This document shows, in pieces, positions 23,401-34,800 of a DNA stretch of 64,000 nucleotides. Location of the stretch: the NCBI GenBank assembly GCA_010094025.1, contig ML991787.1, forward strand, positions 124,001-188,000, written 5' to 3'. This stretch comes from Viridothelium virens. Taxonomy: Eukaryota; Ascomycota; Dothideomycetes; Trypetheliales; Trypetheliaceae. The notes beneath the pieces are model-generated. The model ran no database searches, had not been told where the DNA came from, and worked only from the letters and a program-made list of their open reading frames with translations. How positions within the stretch are numbered: the first letter of the stretch is position 1; each line of letters begins with the position of its first letter. Made by a program: the position numbers and the translations under genes.

Positions 23401-23628
23401 GTTGAGTCCTTGCTCTGGAGCAGACAACTGGTCATTCCCTGAGCGCGAGTGTTCCCTAGCACTCGCACTCAGGCTTCGAAGCTGGATCGTCGTCTTCTCG
23501 ATCTCATCATTGTCGGCAGTGCTTCCCCTTGCCGCAATTTCGCTGACTCTGCGGGCAAGCTTCGTGCCATAATCGACGAACTGAACCACCGCCGCAGCCA
23601 CGCTAAGTGCGCTGAGAGGGTCGAGCAT
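20437..23628 (-). CDS. NLR-like NACHT-domain STAND ATPase
   Basis: Two exons, 23198-23628 and 20437-23140, with a 57-bp intron, give 1044 residues. Fungal STAND proteins are intracellular receptors linked to heterokaryon incompatibility and innate-like responses. The N-terminus MLDPLSALSVAAAVVQFVDY is the hallmark of the fungal STAND N-terminal domain (PF17111 type). A coiled region follows. The NACHT core shows Walker A (WISGKAGSGKST, about 267-278), Walker B (FCFFIDGLDEY) and the sensor segment KICASSRPW. A winged-helix-like region and FIHRTVKDFL follow, typical of this group. The last 500 residues show no ankyrin, WD40 or TPR repeats that I can see. The final 150 residues are polar and low in order. 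The sensing domain is therefore unknown. Confidence 0.9.
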
Positions 23629-24618
23629 CTTGGCTCTTCGGATGAAATGACACCATTATCTCTCCACTGAAGACTGGACGTGGGAAAGACCGGAATGGCA
23701 TTGCAACGGTGAGTGGCATTTATTAGAGGTATGGGATCGGCCATGCATCGCGGGCGTCGGCGAGGCTGAGCCCAGCAGCTTGTGCGCTACAAGATCTGTA
23801 TAGGTAGTTGGGGGCCATGTAGCGTAGAGCTAGAAATGCAGGAGCGAAAATCCCGCAGTCTGATTCGCGTTGAGACCAAGATCATGAGACGTGTATATCG
23901 CAGGCCAAGGACGGCCCAGACACGCTCACTCCGACTAGGACGTATTCGGATTAGGATCACTCAGCGGCATGGCTTCACGAGCCTGAATCCCCTAACAGAC
24001 AGCCAAAATATTTGCTGTAGGTCTGCCAGCTCATGAAGTGAGCATAATCAGTCCATCAGTGCTCTGCATCGCATTACGGTGTTGCAATGCGCGGAATCTA
24101 ATTGGTACCCCGGAATGTCTGGGATTCAGCGCTGACTCGTTCGTCATGCCTTTATTGAGCAAGTTTATGAATTCCATGACTGCTGTTGAACGAGCCAAGA
24201 GTAGCGGCTACGAACATAACTGCGGCTTTTCGTTGATGAAAGTGGAAACCCCAAAGGAGTTCTACGACGTTCGAAGTGCTGTGCTCTCTCTCAACATCAG
24301 CGAAGTGAAGCAGAAGAGGGTCAGCGTCATGTCATCGCAAGAAAACTTGGTGCCTTGTTCGAAGCGTTTGTGCCGTCCATAATATCTCATCTTGTCGCCG
24401 CTTGCAGAGAACGCCTATCTGATATTTCGTCTCATGTCACGGTCGTGTCATCCAACGATCGACACACAGGAGCCTTCGACGCCCAAATAGGCCCAGATGC
24501 TATTGAAAATCTGTGCAGTCTACTCTCAAAAGAAAGCTAGCAAGCGCTACGCTTGAATGTCTTTCCCTACGCGAATTTTACAGATATGCCTCGTTGAGAA
24601 AGCGCGGGATTTTAGTGT
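23629..24618. other. Intergenic with protein-like open frames
   Basis: Two overlapping + strand frames, about 24038-24382 and 24310-24540, read like protein (for example GYEHNCGFSLMKVETPKEFY, then LFEAFVPSIISHLVAACRER) and might be exons of an unrecognised or decayed host gene. No domain was identified and no clear splice pair links them. Confidence 0.3.
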
Positions 24619-27600
24619 TCATTTATCTTCAAGGTACTCCTCGATTACACTCCTTGGTTTAACGTACCAGCCCAATGGTTTGTATTCCACGTTGTCGTAC
24701 CCGAACGCCTTTGGTCCTCCAATTTCTAATCCCTTAGGCGTATCCGTCCATCTTGGCGAGCATGTGATACCCAAGACAACAACTCGAAATCCATACTTGA
24801 ATTCCGGCACTCCCAATGCACGCCCAGAGCCTCGATCAAGTACACAAATCAGGTCAGGCACGGAAGCAATGATAGATTGCTTTCCAGCTGCATCAGTGTG
24901 CTCCGCAAGGATGTTCTCATTCTTGAAAGGAACCTTCAATGTGCCTCCTCGGGCCACAGCACTCATGTACTCCGACGTTGCCGGGCCCTGCTCGTCTGAT
25001 TCTTCCTCTGGAGAGGTGCTTGCAATGACGACTTCGCCATATGAATGCCCCTTCCACAACCGTCTCTCAACTCCAATGATCTTGCCTCTAAAAAGAATCT
25101 TCGCGCTCTCCGACCCGCCAGCCTCTTCTACGATAGCTTCTGCAACGCGGCTCAGCGTATTCGTGCGCTCTGCAACAGCAATACATCGGCCGATGCGCCA
25201 AGCCAAGCTATAACTATTGATCACGGCGCAACCTCTGATTCTCTCCGTTGTTGTCGGTTTCGCAGCCTTTCCGACTCTTGACCCCATCTCGGCACAACTG
25301 GCTCTGAGTGCCCGATCAACTATCTCATCATCAGGCGCTCTTGTCATGATGATGCTCTTGCCATCCCCGGAGTCGATTGCGCAAGGCGTAAGTTCCAAGG
25401 AATGATGTGCAGCAAGTGTTGTCTGCCAATACGTGGGATATGCCCTTCCCATGAAATCAGCGTCGACTACGGGCCGGTTGAAGAATTTGGACGAGCCCAC
25501 GAGCAGGGGCTCGAGACCATTGGCACCGCCAATTTCGAGGCCAACTACCGCGTCGAAACAATCATGGCGGAGGTATTCCATGAGAACTGCAAAAGCAGAG
25601 ACTGTCTCTGTAGCATTTAAACGCTCAACGCCGGTCGCGGGTGATCCCATGTGTCCGCCCCCTGGACTGGTTAGAGTTTGCTTGAAAATGCATTGTAGGG
25701 ACATGACGCATACAATAAATGACTGCATCGTCCTTCAATGAAGACTCATCAATGACTCGCATGGTGTAACCAGCTCGGATTTGGTCTCTTAGTTGAAGCC
25801 GACTCGAGCCGGGACTGCCCCCTCCAGCACATCCAAGGACGTAGCAGCCATCAGCCAGGTAGTTGATATCAGTCTCGCTAATCTGCCACTCCGGTACGCC
25901 TGTTTCATCATTCACAGCAACACAAGGCTTGTATGTCGTAGGATCTATAGTTGCCTTTTCTGTAACCTCAGTTTGGTAATCCACGATCATGTCAGTATAG
26001 TCGTCTCGATCTTCGGCAGTATCAAGCAATTCGCAGGAAGGCTGTAAATTGCTGTCCAGATTGCCAATGGCTTTTACCACGGTTCGAAGCTGGTTGGTCA
26101 TGTAAGTGACAGGCAAGCTCTCAATCTCGGCAATGAAGACCGAGGATTCCTCGGCGCCAGCTTCGACGGTTTTTCTGACTGCTAAAATCTTGGCATTCTC
26201 GATGGCTTGAGCTTCAGTCTGGCTTGTAATGCTCTGCACCATATCTACCGTTCCTCCGACCTGTGACATCGCTGCGCCGACGGCATTTGCCACATCATGG
26301 AAGGGTGGCCTGATCAGATCAGAGGCACCCCTCAGAGAATCTGGAGCTAGGATGGAGCCTCCACCAACTAATAACACGGGTAGCGGGTCTGGTGAAGTCT
26401 TAATAACATCGATAGCTGCTTCTAGTAGATTCTTGATCCTTGCTTGAGCTCGATCGATTGTTTGTTTGGGAACTGACCTTACTAAGTCTACCTTCCCCAT
26501 CAAGACCTTGTCCAGAGCGACAGCTATATCAGAGGCGGTAAGTGTGGAACCGCCGAAAACCTTGCCTTCTTCAGTCAGCGAATGGCCCACGGAGTCTGGC
26601 CCAACAGAAACCTGTTCATCCACTTCTCGTACGATTGAACCTCCGCCCAGGCCAATGGAATGTAAATGAGGCATTGAATAATTAACCTTGACGCCAGCAA
26701 CGGATACATACGCGGATGCTTGCCGAGGAAGTCCGGACGGTAGCAAGACACCGACATCTGAAGTTGTTCCACCAATGTCAACAACGATGGTCGACGTGGC
26801 TTCAATCCTCACACGAGATAGGTAGGCCGCTCCGCGCATAGAATTGGTGGCCCCGGAAGAAAATGTGCGGATCGGTACTCTCGCTGCAGATGCTGCGTCT
26901 AGCAGCGTCCCATCATTCTGGGTAAGGAACAATGGACAGTCTAATTGGAGTTGCTTAATGGCAGTGCGGAAGCCTTTAATCGTACGACGTGCGTATTGTA
27001 GTATGGCTGCATTGAGTATGCTGGCATTCTCTCTTTCCAGAAATCCAATATTGGCGACTTCATGTGAGCATACAACGTCGACATCAGGCAGTTCGCGGGT
27101 GACAATTTCCCTAACCTTGTCCTCCTGCTTGAAGTGCGTATCGATGGGCGAGAAGATGCCTGCAATAACAACCGCATTCAGATGCTTCTGTTTGATGGCC
27201 AAACATTCCCGAATGACCTGGCTTTCCACTACTGGAGCTTCTTGCGAGCCATCGATGTGCAATCCACCGTCAACATACCCCACATAACCTTTGAGGATCT
27301 TTGCCAGACTGGGTGGAAAATCTGAGAGGGGAGGAATTTCTCGCAAAAACGACTTTGAAAGACGTATCACTGCAACTCTTCGAAGCCTTCTAACATCTCG
27401 ATGAATGTAAGCAAGAATCCGCTGGATCCGTAAACCAGATTTTGCAAAGCAGACAAACCTCGTTCTAGAACTGCATTGATAAAATGAGTCGTGCCGACTG
27501 TCACACTAGCAATCTTATCCGGGGTTAGCTTAGAAATATCCAAGACATTCCGAATAGCAGTCTCAATTCCTTCAGTCACGTGTGAAGTAGTTGGAGTCTT

Positions 27601-27769
27601 GCAATGGGCAACGACACCTCGATGCTCACTGGCCTGGGCCGATACATCAAGAGCGACCGCATCAGTATTGGTGCCTAGCTTGACTTAAGCAAAGAGGCCG
27701 ATTTGAAGTCGATTCGGGGACAGATTTGACATTACCTCCAACATCTACGCCGATACGTATCCCTGCCAT
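24619..27769 (-). CDS. Hydantoinase/oxoprolinase fused to DUF917 domain
   Basis: Four exons, 27736-27769, 27459-27674, 25714-27396 and 24619-25661, splice in frame to 991 residues. The N-terminal hydantoinase A/oxoprolinase half has the ASKHA nucleotide-binding signature GIRIGVDVGGTNTDAVALD, the TTHFINAVLERD segment and TIVVDIGGTTSDVGVLLPSG. The C-terminal third (YVLGCAGGGSP, then YWGGHMGSPATGVERLNATE and AVVGLEIGGANGLEPLL) is DUF917. This two-part layout occurs in other fungi. Family knowledge suggests ATP-dependent opening of a cyclic amide such as hydantoin or 5-oxoproline; the substrate here is unknown. Introns are 61, 62 and 52 bp. The gene is divergent from the catalase gene, 917 bp apart, so promoter elements may be shared. 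Confidence 0.92.
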
Positions 27770-28686
27770 AGTACAGGAGCAAACCAGGGACCTTGGACAG
27801 ACCTACCTCAGCTGAGATCCTCCTGTAGCAACTCAATGTCTAATGTGCCAGGGGTAGTCTATGTCACTTGAGCCCTGGTGTTTAGCTGTCCCCTCAAGAA
27901 GATGAAGATTGAAGTTTAGCCGGCACGATGCCGATTGGATGAGGATTCTGTAGATTAGCACCAAAGGTAACAATTCCATCAGTACAGTACCCTCGCTACT
28001 AATTCTCTCGGGCGGTACCTGCAGGTACCCAAGTATTCCTTACGCGCCGCGCAATCTATATCTCCGAGGTTGCGTCTTGTTCTGGCAGGTATTGAAGAAA
28101 TTTTGTCCTCTATCAGCGGCTGACCTTGCAACAGCCGTTACTCCGAAGATTGTTGTTGGTTTTGCCACCGCCCTTCTTTTTTCCCCCTTTCAGAACTTGC
28201 AAGGGAGGATCAATTTCTGAATATCATGTTGTCAAAGGCGTAGGCTGTCATGACGACCACGATGTCAGTTCGATGTCTTGAAATCAGGCTGGCATCGAGC
28301 CTGCGTGGTGGTGCCACTTTTTCTTCTTTGACAGCCATAGGGCCGCATGGTGGGTGGAGGCTAGGCTGGAAGTAGTTGTGGCTTTGTAAATGGCTGGCGC
28401 TGATTGGGTAAAGCTGACAGATGGGAATTGAGATCGGGAGATGGGGCAACATGGGATTGTTTGGCTGCCGCGGCAGAATGCCATGTCAAGTCGCACCAGC
28501 TTACCACCTTACAATTCTGTTCGCTCACTGTGACGCCATCGGGTGGCGGCGACCTCTGCCGTGCTCGATGCCGTCTCTGCTCAGAATTACACTATATAAC
28601 AGCAAGAGCTCCCGAATATCGTACCGCCTCCCTTCTGGACTTTCAGCTCACTGTCCCAGAGCCACACCATCGCTTCACTAACCAAG
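27770..28686. promoter_or_regulatory. Divergent promoter region, hydantoinase / catalase
   Basis: The 917 bp lie between two head-to-head starts. A TATATAA box is at 28593-28599, 88 bp before the catalase ATG. No open frame of note is present. Confidence 0.55.
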
Positions 28687-30962
28687 ATGGCATCTCACCT
28701 GCTTTCCAATTTTTCAAAGCCAACCAACGGCCATGTCAAGGACGGCAAGCAACATGATCTCGAGCGTGATGTCAAGAACGTTCACGATCCACACTGGCGG
28801 ATTACCTCGGACTTTGGTGTCAAGCAGTCGAATACCGATGATTGGCTACGAGTTGCCACTGAAGACCAGACTGGTCCTTCGCTTCTTGAGGATCATTTTG
28901 CCCGGGAAAAAGTACGCCCACTCGCATGTACAACTGAATTCTCCAGGATACTTACATGTTTCGTTAGATCCACCGTTTTGATCATGAGAGGATTCCCGAA
29001 CGCGTCGTCCATGCTCGCGGTGCTGCAGCCTTCGGTCACTTCAAGCTCACCGAGAGCGCTTCCGATGTAACCAATGCCGCCGTTCTGACCGACACTTCTC
29101 GTGAAACACCAGTGTTCCTTCGCTTCTCCACGGTCTTGGGCAGTCGAGGCAGTGCCGATACCGTTCGGGACGTTCGTGGCTTCGCCGTCAAGTTTTACAC
29201 TCAAGAGGGTAACTGGGATATCGTTGGCAACGATATTCCTGTATTTTTCATTCAAGATTCCATGAAATTCCCCGACCTGATTCACTCTGGCAAACCCGAA
29301 CCCAATAATGAAGTCCCCCAGGCCCAGACTGCCCACAATAACTTCTGGGATTTTGTATACCTACATTCAGAGGCTACACATATGTACCAGTGGGCAATGT
29401 CGGATCGAGGCATTCCTCGTTCATACCGTATGCTCCAGGGCTTTGGTGTCAACACCTACACCTTGATGAACGACAAGGGCGAGCGCCACTTCGTCAAATT
29501 CATCTTCACACCTGAGCTTGGTGTACACTCATTTGTATGGGATGAGGCTCTTAAGCTTGCAGGGCAAGATCCGGACTTTCACCGGAAAGACCTTTGGGAG
29601 GCTATCGAGTCTGGCAATCCGGCTAGGTGGAAATTTGGGATCCAAGTAATACCGGAGTCTAAGGAGCATGATTTTGACTTCGATATTCTCGATGCTACTA
29701 AGATCTGGCCGGAAGAACTTGTACCTATCCGATACATCGGTGAACTGGAGCTTAACCGGAATCCTGATGAGTACTTCACGCAGACTGAACAAGTCGCCTT
29801 CTGCACTAGCCATGTCGTTCCTGGAATTGGCTTTTCGGATGACCCTCTGCTTCAAGGCCGGAACTTTTCCTACCTCGACACACAGCTCACCCGTCTAGGG
29901 GTCAATTGGCAAGAGCTACCCATCAATCGTCCCGTATGCCCGTACCTCAATCACAACCGAGATGGCGCTATGCGTCACACAATCAACCGGGGTACGGTGA
30001 ACTACTGGCCCAACCGGTTCAGTGCCGTCGCTCCTGCCAAACCCGAGGAGGGCGGCTACGTCGACTACCCGCAAAAGGTCGAAGGCATCAAGACCCGCAT
30101 GCGCAGCAAGAAATTCCGTGACCACATCTCTCAAGCCCAGCTCTTCTACAACTCCATGAGCTCGCACGAGAAGAAGCACATCGCCTCCGCCCTCTCCTTC
30201 GAGCTCGACCACTGCGACGACCCCACCGTCTACGAACGCATCTCGCAGCGCCTCGCCGACATCGACCTCAAACTCGCGCAGCAAGTCGCCGCCCAAGTCG
30301 GCGCCCCGGCACCGCAACACGCCAGCATCGCCAACCACGGCAAGACGGCCAAGGGGCTCTCACAAACCGAGTTCCTGCCCGCCGAGCCCACCATCCAAAC
30401 CCGCCGCGTCGCCATCCTCATCGCCGACGGCTTCGACCCCGTCGCCTACAGCGCCATCGTCGCCGCGCTGAAGTCCGCCCGCGCCATGCCCTTCACCATC
30501 GGCCCGCGGCGCGGCGCCGTCTTCGCGAAGGGCGAGAGCCGCGAGCATGGGCAGGGCGTCAAGCCGGATCACCATCTTGAGGGCATGCGCAGCACGATGT
30601 TCGACTCGGTGTTTGTGCCTGGAGGTGCGGATTCCGTGGAGACGCTGAGGAAGAACGGGCGCGCGCTGCATTGGGTGCGCGAGGCGTTTGGCCATCTCAA
30701 GGCGATTGGGGCGACGGGTGAGGGCGTGCAGTTGGTGAGGGATGCGTGTCAGTTGGAGGGCGTCCGCTTCTCGGAGGGAGAGGACGTGGTGTCGTCGTAT
30801 GGGGTGGTGACGGCGGTGAAGACGCAGCCGGAGCGGTTGAAAGAGGTGTTTAAGATGGCGAGGGGGGCGGCGAACTTTGTGGATTCGTATTTCTGGGAGA
30901 TTAGCCAGCATCGCAACTGGGATCGGGAGATGGATGGATTGGCTGAGATGGTGGCGTATTAG
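28687..30962 (+). CDS. catA: Large-subunit catalase, CatA-type, with C-terminal DJ-1/GATase-like domain
   Basis: Haem catalase dismutes hydrogen peroxide to water and oxygen. Two exons, 28687-28911 and 28968-30962, with a 56-bp intron, give 739 residues, the length of fungal large-subunit catalases. Distal His is H90 in ERVVHARGAAAFGHF, Asn is N163 in VGNDIPVFFIQD, and the proximal Tyr is about Y377 in GRNFSYLDTQLTRLG. The C-terminal 150 residues (RRVAILIADGFDPVAYSAIV, then DSVFVPGGADSVETL) form the flavodoxin/DJ-1-like domain of this class. There is no signal peptide, so it is cytosolic or spore-type rather than the secreted CatB type. Codon use changes abruptly near 30.0 kb from mixed to very GC-rich, and the strand bias flips near 30.5 kb. 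Confidence 0.96.
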
Positions 30963-33120
30963 GTGGAGGTGTGGGCATGCTGTTACGGTTGAAGATGGGA
31001 GCTGGAGCAGATGCGGAGAAATGAGGAAAGAACGGTAATATTTCTTGGTGTTGATAGTTTCTCAAAACATTGCAGCAGATGCTGTATTTTCTCGCTTCAT
31101 GTACTCATCTTGAGTTTGCTGAATGAAATACCATTGGTTGTGGCATTTGAATCAAAGTCACGGAATCGCACGAATAATCGCAGTACGTGAAAGCCAGCGT
31201 AGCTACCAAGAATACAAGCACATTGCCTTGCAAGGCGATAGTGATCTGGTCACATCAAACACTGGAAAGGGCAATGGCGAAGCTCGCAAAAAATGCTGGT
31301 ATTCGTAATCCTAAGGAGACCAGAGAGAGGAATGGAGAACTACACTCTGTACCCGCGCATGATGGATATCATGAATGCCAGAGAGGACGATTTTTACCCT
31401 CGGAAGTCTTCGTTCTACGCTACGCCCAAGCTTTGTTTCCGCTCTTCGTAAGAAAGGTACCTGACTTAGATAGCTGCGCGGACAGCCACCTATTGGATGG
31501 AAGTTGATCCCACTTCTCACGAAGCGAGAGGTAGAGAAATCGCTCGAGGATAGACCTGGATGAGCGGAGACCCAGAGAAGCGTTACTTTCATTTTCGTGT
31601 TGGGGGATTTCATAGTGTACTCATCCAATCTTGTTGGTGGAGGCAACAGCCGAGACTAAAGAGTACGAGAACAATTATCGGATGTTTGTTGGTGTTGCGA
31701 CACGGTTCAACAAAAGAAGAACACTTCCATAAGGTATGGGGTCGTTTCACAACCAACTCCTCAAGTCCATCAAAGCGAGTGAGGTCATTCTAGCTACCTA
31801 ATGCATAAGACCGGCTTGCGCGTTGTTAGTAACGACGAGGAGTTTTTTTTTTTTAATTAGCGTCTATGTGGATTCATGCTCTTGAAGTACCAGCGATTGC
31901 AGGTGGGGTTGACCAGACGCACAGCTGAGCTTCCCACAAGAGTTTCAAAAAGCAGATCAAGAGAAGGGGCATGCGCACTTTAAGTATTAAGTAACAGGAT
32001 ATCTAAGTCTCGTGTCTCTGTAATCAAAGAAGATTGCTTTTGGGGAAGGGTTAATTCGATGGCGAGGAAGGATTGCTGACAGGTGTCAGTGGTCCACCAC
32101 TGATGCGTGGCTCAGCTCCCTAACCTGGGAAGGTGCTAGTGCCCCTTTTCCCTGTCGATCATACCTTATGCAATAGTTGCGTCGTACCTACTTCGTACTC
32201 CGTACTCCGTACTCCTCTCCATACCATACGAACTGGGATGACTGACGGATCATCAGAGAAGCCGCGCCTTACAGCTGCACCAGACGCCACTTATCTTGCC
32301 CGTGATCTGCCCCAAGAAGAGCGAGCGATTGTTCGCGGGGGAACTGCGAAGCTTCCTGTCGCTTCCCTTTTCCATATCGGCATGACTTCCAGAATAGACA
32401 CAGACCGGTTAACTGCAAAAGTCCGCTATCAGCATCGGTCACTATTGCGGGCAGGCAACGCTACATGCGCCAATCAGTACATTACCAGAAATGCATGAGA
32501 CCGCCCGGTGGCTTTCGGGGTCTGCTTGGGCTGCCTGCCAGTAATCGCTGTTGGTCGCTGTTACACGATCTAGATCTGTGGACGAGAATGGCGCCGAACC
32601 ATCCCACGAGCAAACAACCTTGTCAACGAATAGGTCGCATAGATCTATACTACCCAGTAAGTGTTATAATGGCTACTTATGCAAACTATCGTGCGTCACA
32701 AAAGAAAATACCCGTCACTTCAGGGACTGTAAGAAAAGTTGGTCAGAGCTGGCCCGAGAGAGTAAGACACTGACAACACCGGTGTAAGTTGCATTTTTAG
32801 TCCGCGTTATAAATCTCATTTTTGGAAAGCAAAGACAACATAGGATGTTTCCGCTCATCTCGAGTTCTAAACGCTTTCGAGGCCATCTATGGCCGTTCAG
32901 GTGTTAGAGACCTTCGACCACTCATACCTGCCTCCAACATCCGAAATGGCCAGTCAACCCTTGCACTGAGCTGTTCTATCATCAGTGCTGCTTGGGAAAC
33001 TGTCTTAATTAAGGGAAGGCCATGGCATCGACCTGATAGCAGATTGCAAGGGACCTTTCTTAGCATGCTCATGCACACATCTTGTACTCCAATTCATAGA
33101 ACTTCTCGCTCGCCGCTCTC
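30963..33120. other. Gene-poor stretch (2.2 kb)
   Basis: No gene is recognised. A T-run lies near 31843-31855 and a three-copy 7-bp tandem (CGTACTC) at 32194-32214. The 121-codon frame at 32133-32498 has no family features. Confidence 0.5.
32194..32214. repeat. 7-bp tandem repeat, unit CGTACTC x3
   Basis: Three perfect contiguous copies. Single related GTACTCCGT strings also occur near 18.0 kb. Confidence 0.85.
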
Positions 33121-34800
33121 ATGTATCAAAGTTCCAGTATGGCGACTAAAAACTTCCGGTCCGTTCCGCAGCTACTACGAAAATCTTCGCCTCTCAAGTG
33201 GACAGTCGTGGGTCTAATGGTCATCTGGACCTTGTTTGTGATCAATAAGCTGGACATAGTCAAAGAGGATCTCCGCACCAAGTTCCCATCATTCTACCTA
33301 CAATCTTTTGCCTCCCACCATAGACCATCTTCCTCTAGGACGCAACGACCAAACTATCACTCTTCCGCCGTCATCGAACCTTCAAATCTTACCTTCGTCC
33401 AGCGTCTGTTGGATCTCGAGGAGGTGTTCGACTACCAGTGTCGCACTATACAAACCAAGCAAAGTCCCGGCATGTCACGATCTCGAATGCAAGCAGTGGA
33501 TGAAAGAATTTTCCAGGAACCGCTCCACGTTGAATCTGTAGAGGACGAGAAGACAGACTCGCTAAGTTGTCAACCTCTTGGTCTGCCTGTGCCCCAGTTC
33601 AAGGTCAACTCAGACGTCGATACTTCGTCATTGTTCTTTGGTGCAGCGACCACGCTCGATCGTCTTAACTCAAGTGCGCCATACTGGGCACGGTGGCTCA
33701 AGGGTTCAGAGGCAAGCCTTGTTGCGGTTATACACTGGGATCCCCAGAATGAACCAGGAATCACTACACCTGAGCAGTTACGGGCAACATCGAAATGGGC
33801 AGAAGTCGGTCAAACCTTACGAGACCATGGTCTTAATGTAACCCTTAAACCATATATGGAATTTGGGGAAGGAACTCATGCGGTAGGCGATAGCCAAGAA
33901 AGACGGCATGTCTCAATTGCCCAAGCAATGTTCTTGATGAAAGAGCCTCGACACGAGTGGTTCATCGTCTTTGACGACGACACCTTTTTTGTCTCTCTTC
34001 CCCACTTACTGCATGCACTCGAGCCGTTCGACCCTAAGAAGCCGCATTTTCTCGGCCAGGTTTCCGAGAGTCGATTCCATTTTCATAATGCGGCTTTTAT
34101 GCCGTTTGGCGGGGCTGGCACCATTCTAACAGGTCCCGTACTCAAGCAAATCAATGACCATTACAAAACTTGCATCGATCGGCCTCGGGATAATGCCGAT
34201 GTCAACCCAAAACCCCCAGGTGGTGACATGCTTCTCAAATTCTGTGTCGAGGAGGCAGACGGGACATCAACGACATCGCTGGAGCTTCTTCCTGGCCTAC
34301 ATCAGGTCGACTTACACGGTGATCCGTGGGGTTGGTATGAGTCAGGACTTATGCAGCTCTTGACCCTCCATCATTACCACACGTTTGCGGTTTTCCCTAT
34401 GTTGGAGGCTAGTCTTGTCACTGATGTATGCGGCGACTGTTTCCTCCAACGCTATCGCTTCCAAGACGAGACGGTTTTCACTAACGGTGTATCAATCGTC
34501 AAATATCCGAACGGCCTCGAGCACATTCCCTTTCACAAAGTGGAACAGACTTTTACATCCTCGGGTCCTGGCGAGTTTACTGATTCTCTGGGCGAGCTTA
34601 GGCCGAAATTGACTGAGGGTGTCGGGAAGCTGAGCTGGAGATTCGAGACCGCTATTAAGACCGATGATGGTCTGGTGAGGCAGTTCTATGTCTCAAGAGA
34701 CAATGAAAAGAATGGGGTCGAAGGAAGACCAGATAGCGTGTATGAATTAATCTTCCACGATAGCGACAGCTCAAGGTCCCTGCTGCATGGATGGAGGTGA
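33121..34800 (+). CDS. Type II membrane glycosyltransferase, GT31/DUF604-like
   Basis: This intronless gene encodes 559 residues. A short cytosolic N-terminus is followed by one membrane segment (KWTVVGLMVIWTLFVINKL, about 26-45), the topology of Golgi glycosyltransferases. The lumenal domain holds the metal-binding DDD motif in WFIVFDDDTFFVSL (Asp about 285-287). Further typical features are FGGAGTILTGPVL and PGGDMLLKFCVEE with a DLHGDPWGWYESG segment. These match the fungal Fringe-like GT31 group. The donor and acceptor sugars are unknown; a role in cell-wall or glycoprotein decoration is inferred. A second in-frame ATG (MATKNF) lies seven codons in and could be the true start. Confidence 0.88.
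   Translation: MYQSSSMATKNFRSVPQLLRKSSPLKWTVVGLMVIWTLFVINKLDIVKEDLRTKFPSFYLQSFASHHRPSSSRTQRPNYHSSAVIEPSNLTFVQRLLDLEEVFDYQCRTIQTKQSPGMSRSRMQAVDERIFQEPLHVESVEDEKTDSLSCQPLGLPVPQFKVNSDVDTSSLFFGAATTLDRLNSSAPYWARWLKGSEASLVAVIHWDPQNEPGITTPEQLRATSKWAEVGQTLRDHGLNVTLKPYMEFGEGTHAVGDSQERRHVSIAQAMFLMKEPRHEWFIVFDDDTFFVSLPHLLHALEPFDPKKPHFLGQVSESRFHFHNAAFMPFGGAGTILTGPVLKQINDHYKTCIDRPRDNADVNPKPPGGDMLLKFCVEEADGTSTTSLELLPGLHQVDLHGDPWGWYESGLMQLLTLHHYHTFAVFPMLEASLVTDVCGDCFLQRYRFQDETVFTNGVSIVKYPNGLEHIPFHKVEQTFTSSGPGEFTDSLGELRPKLTEGVGKLSWRFETAIKTDDGLVRQFYVSRDNEKNGVEGRPDSVYELIFHDSDSSRSLLHGWR

Noticed and set aside
30360-30911. 183-codon antisense frame opposite the catalase C-terminus
   Set aside because: His/Arg/Leu-rich shadow of GC-rich catalase codons, with no domain.
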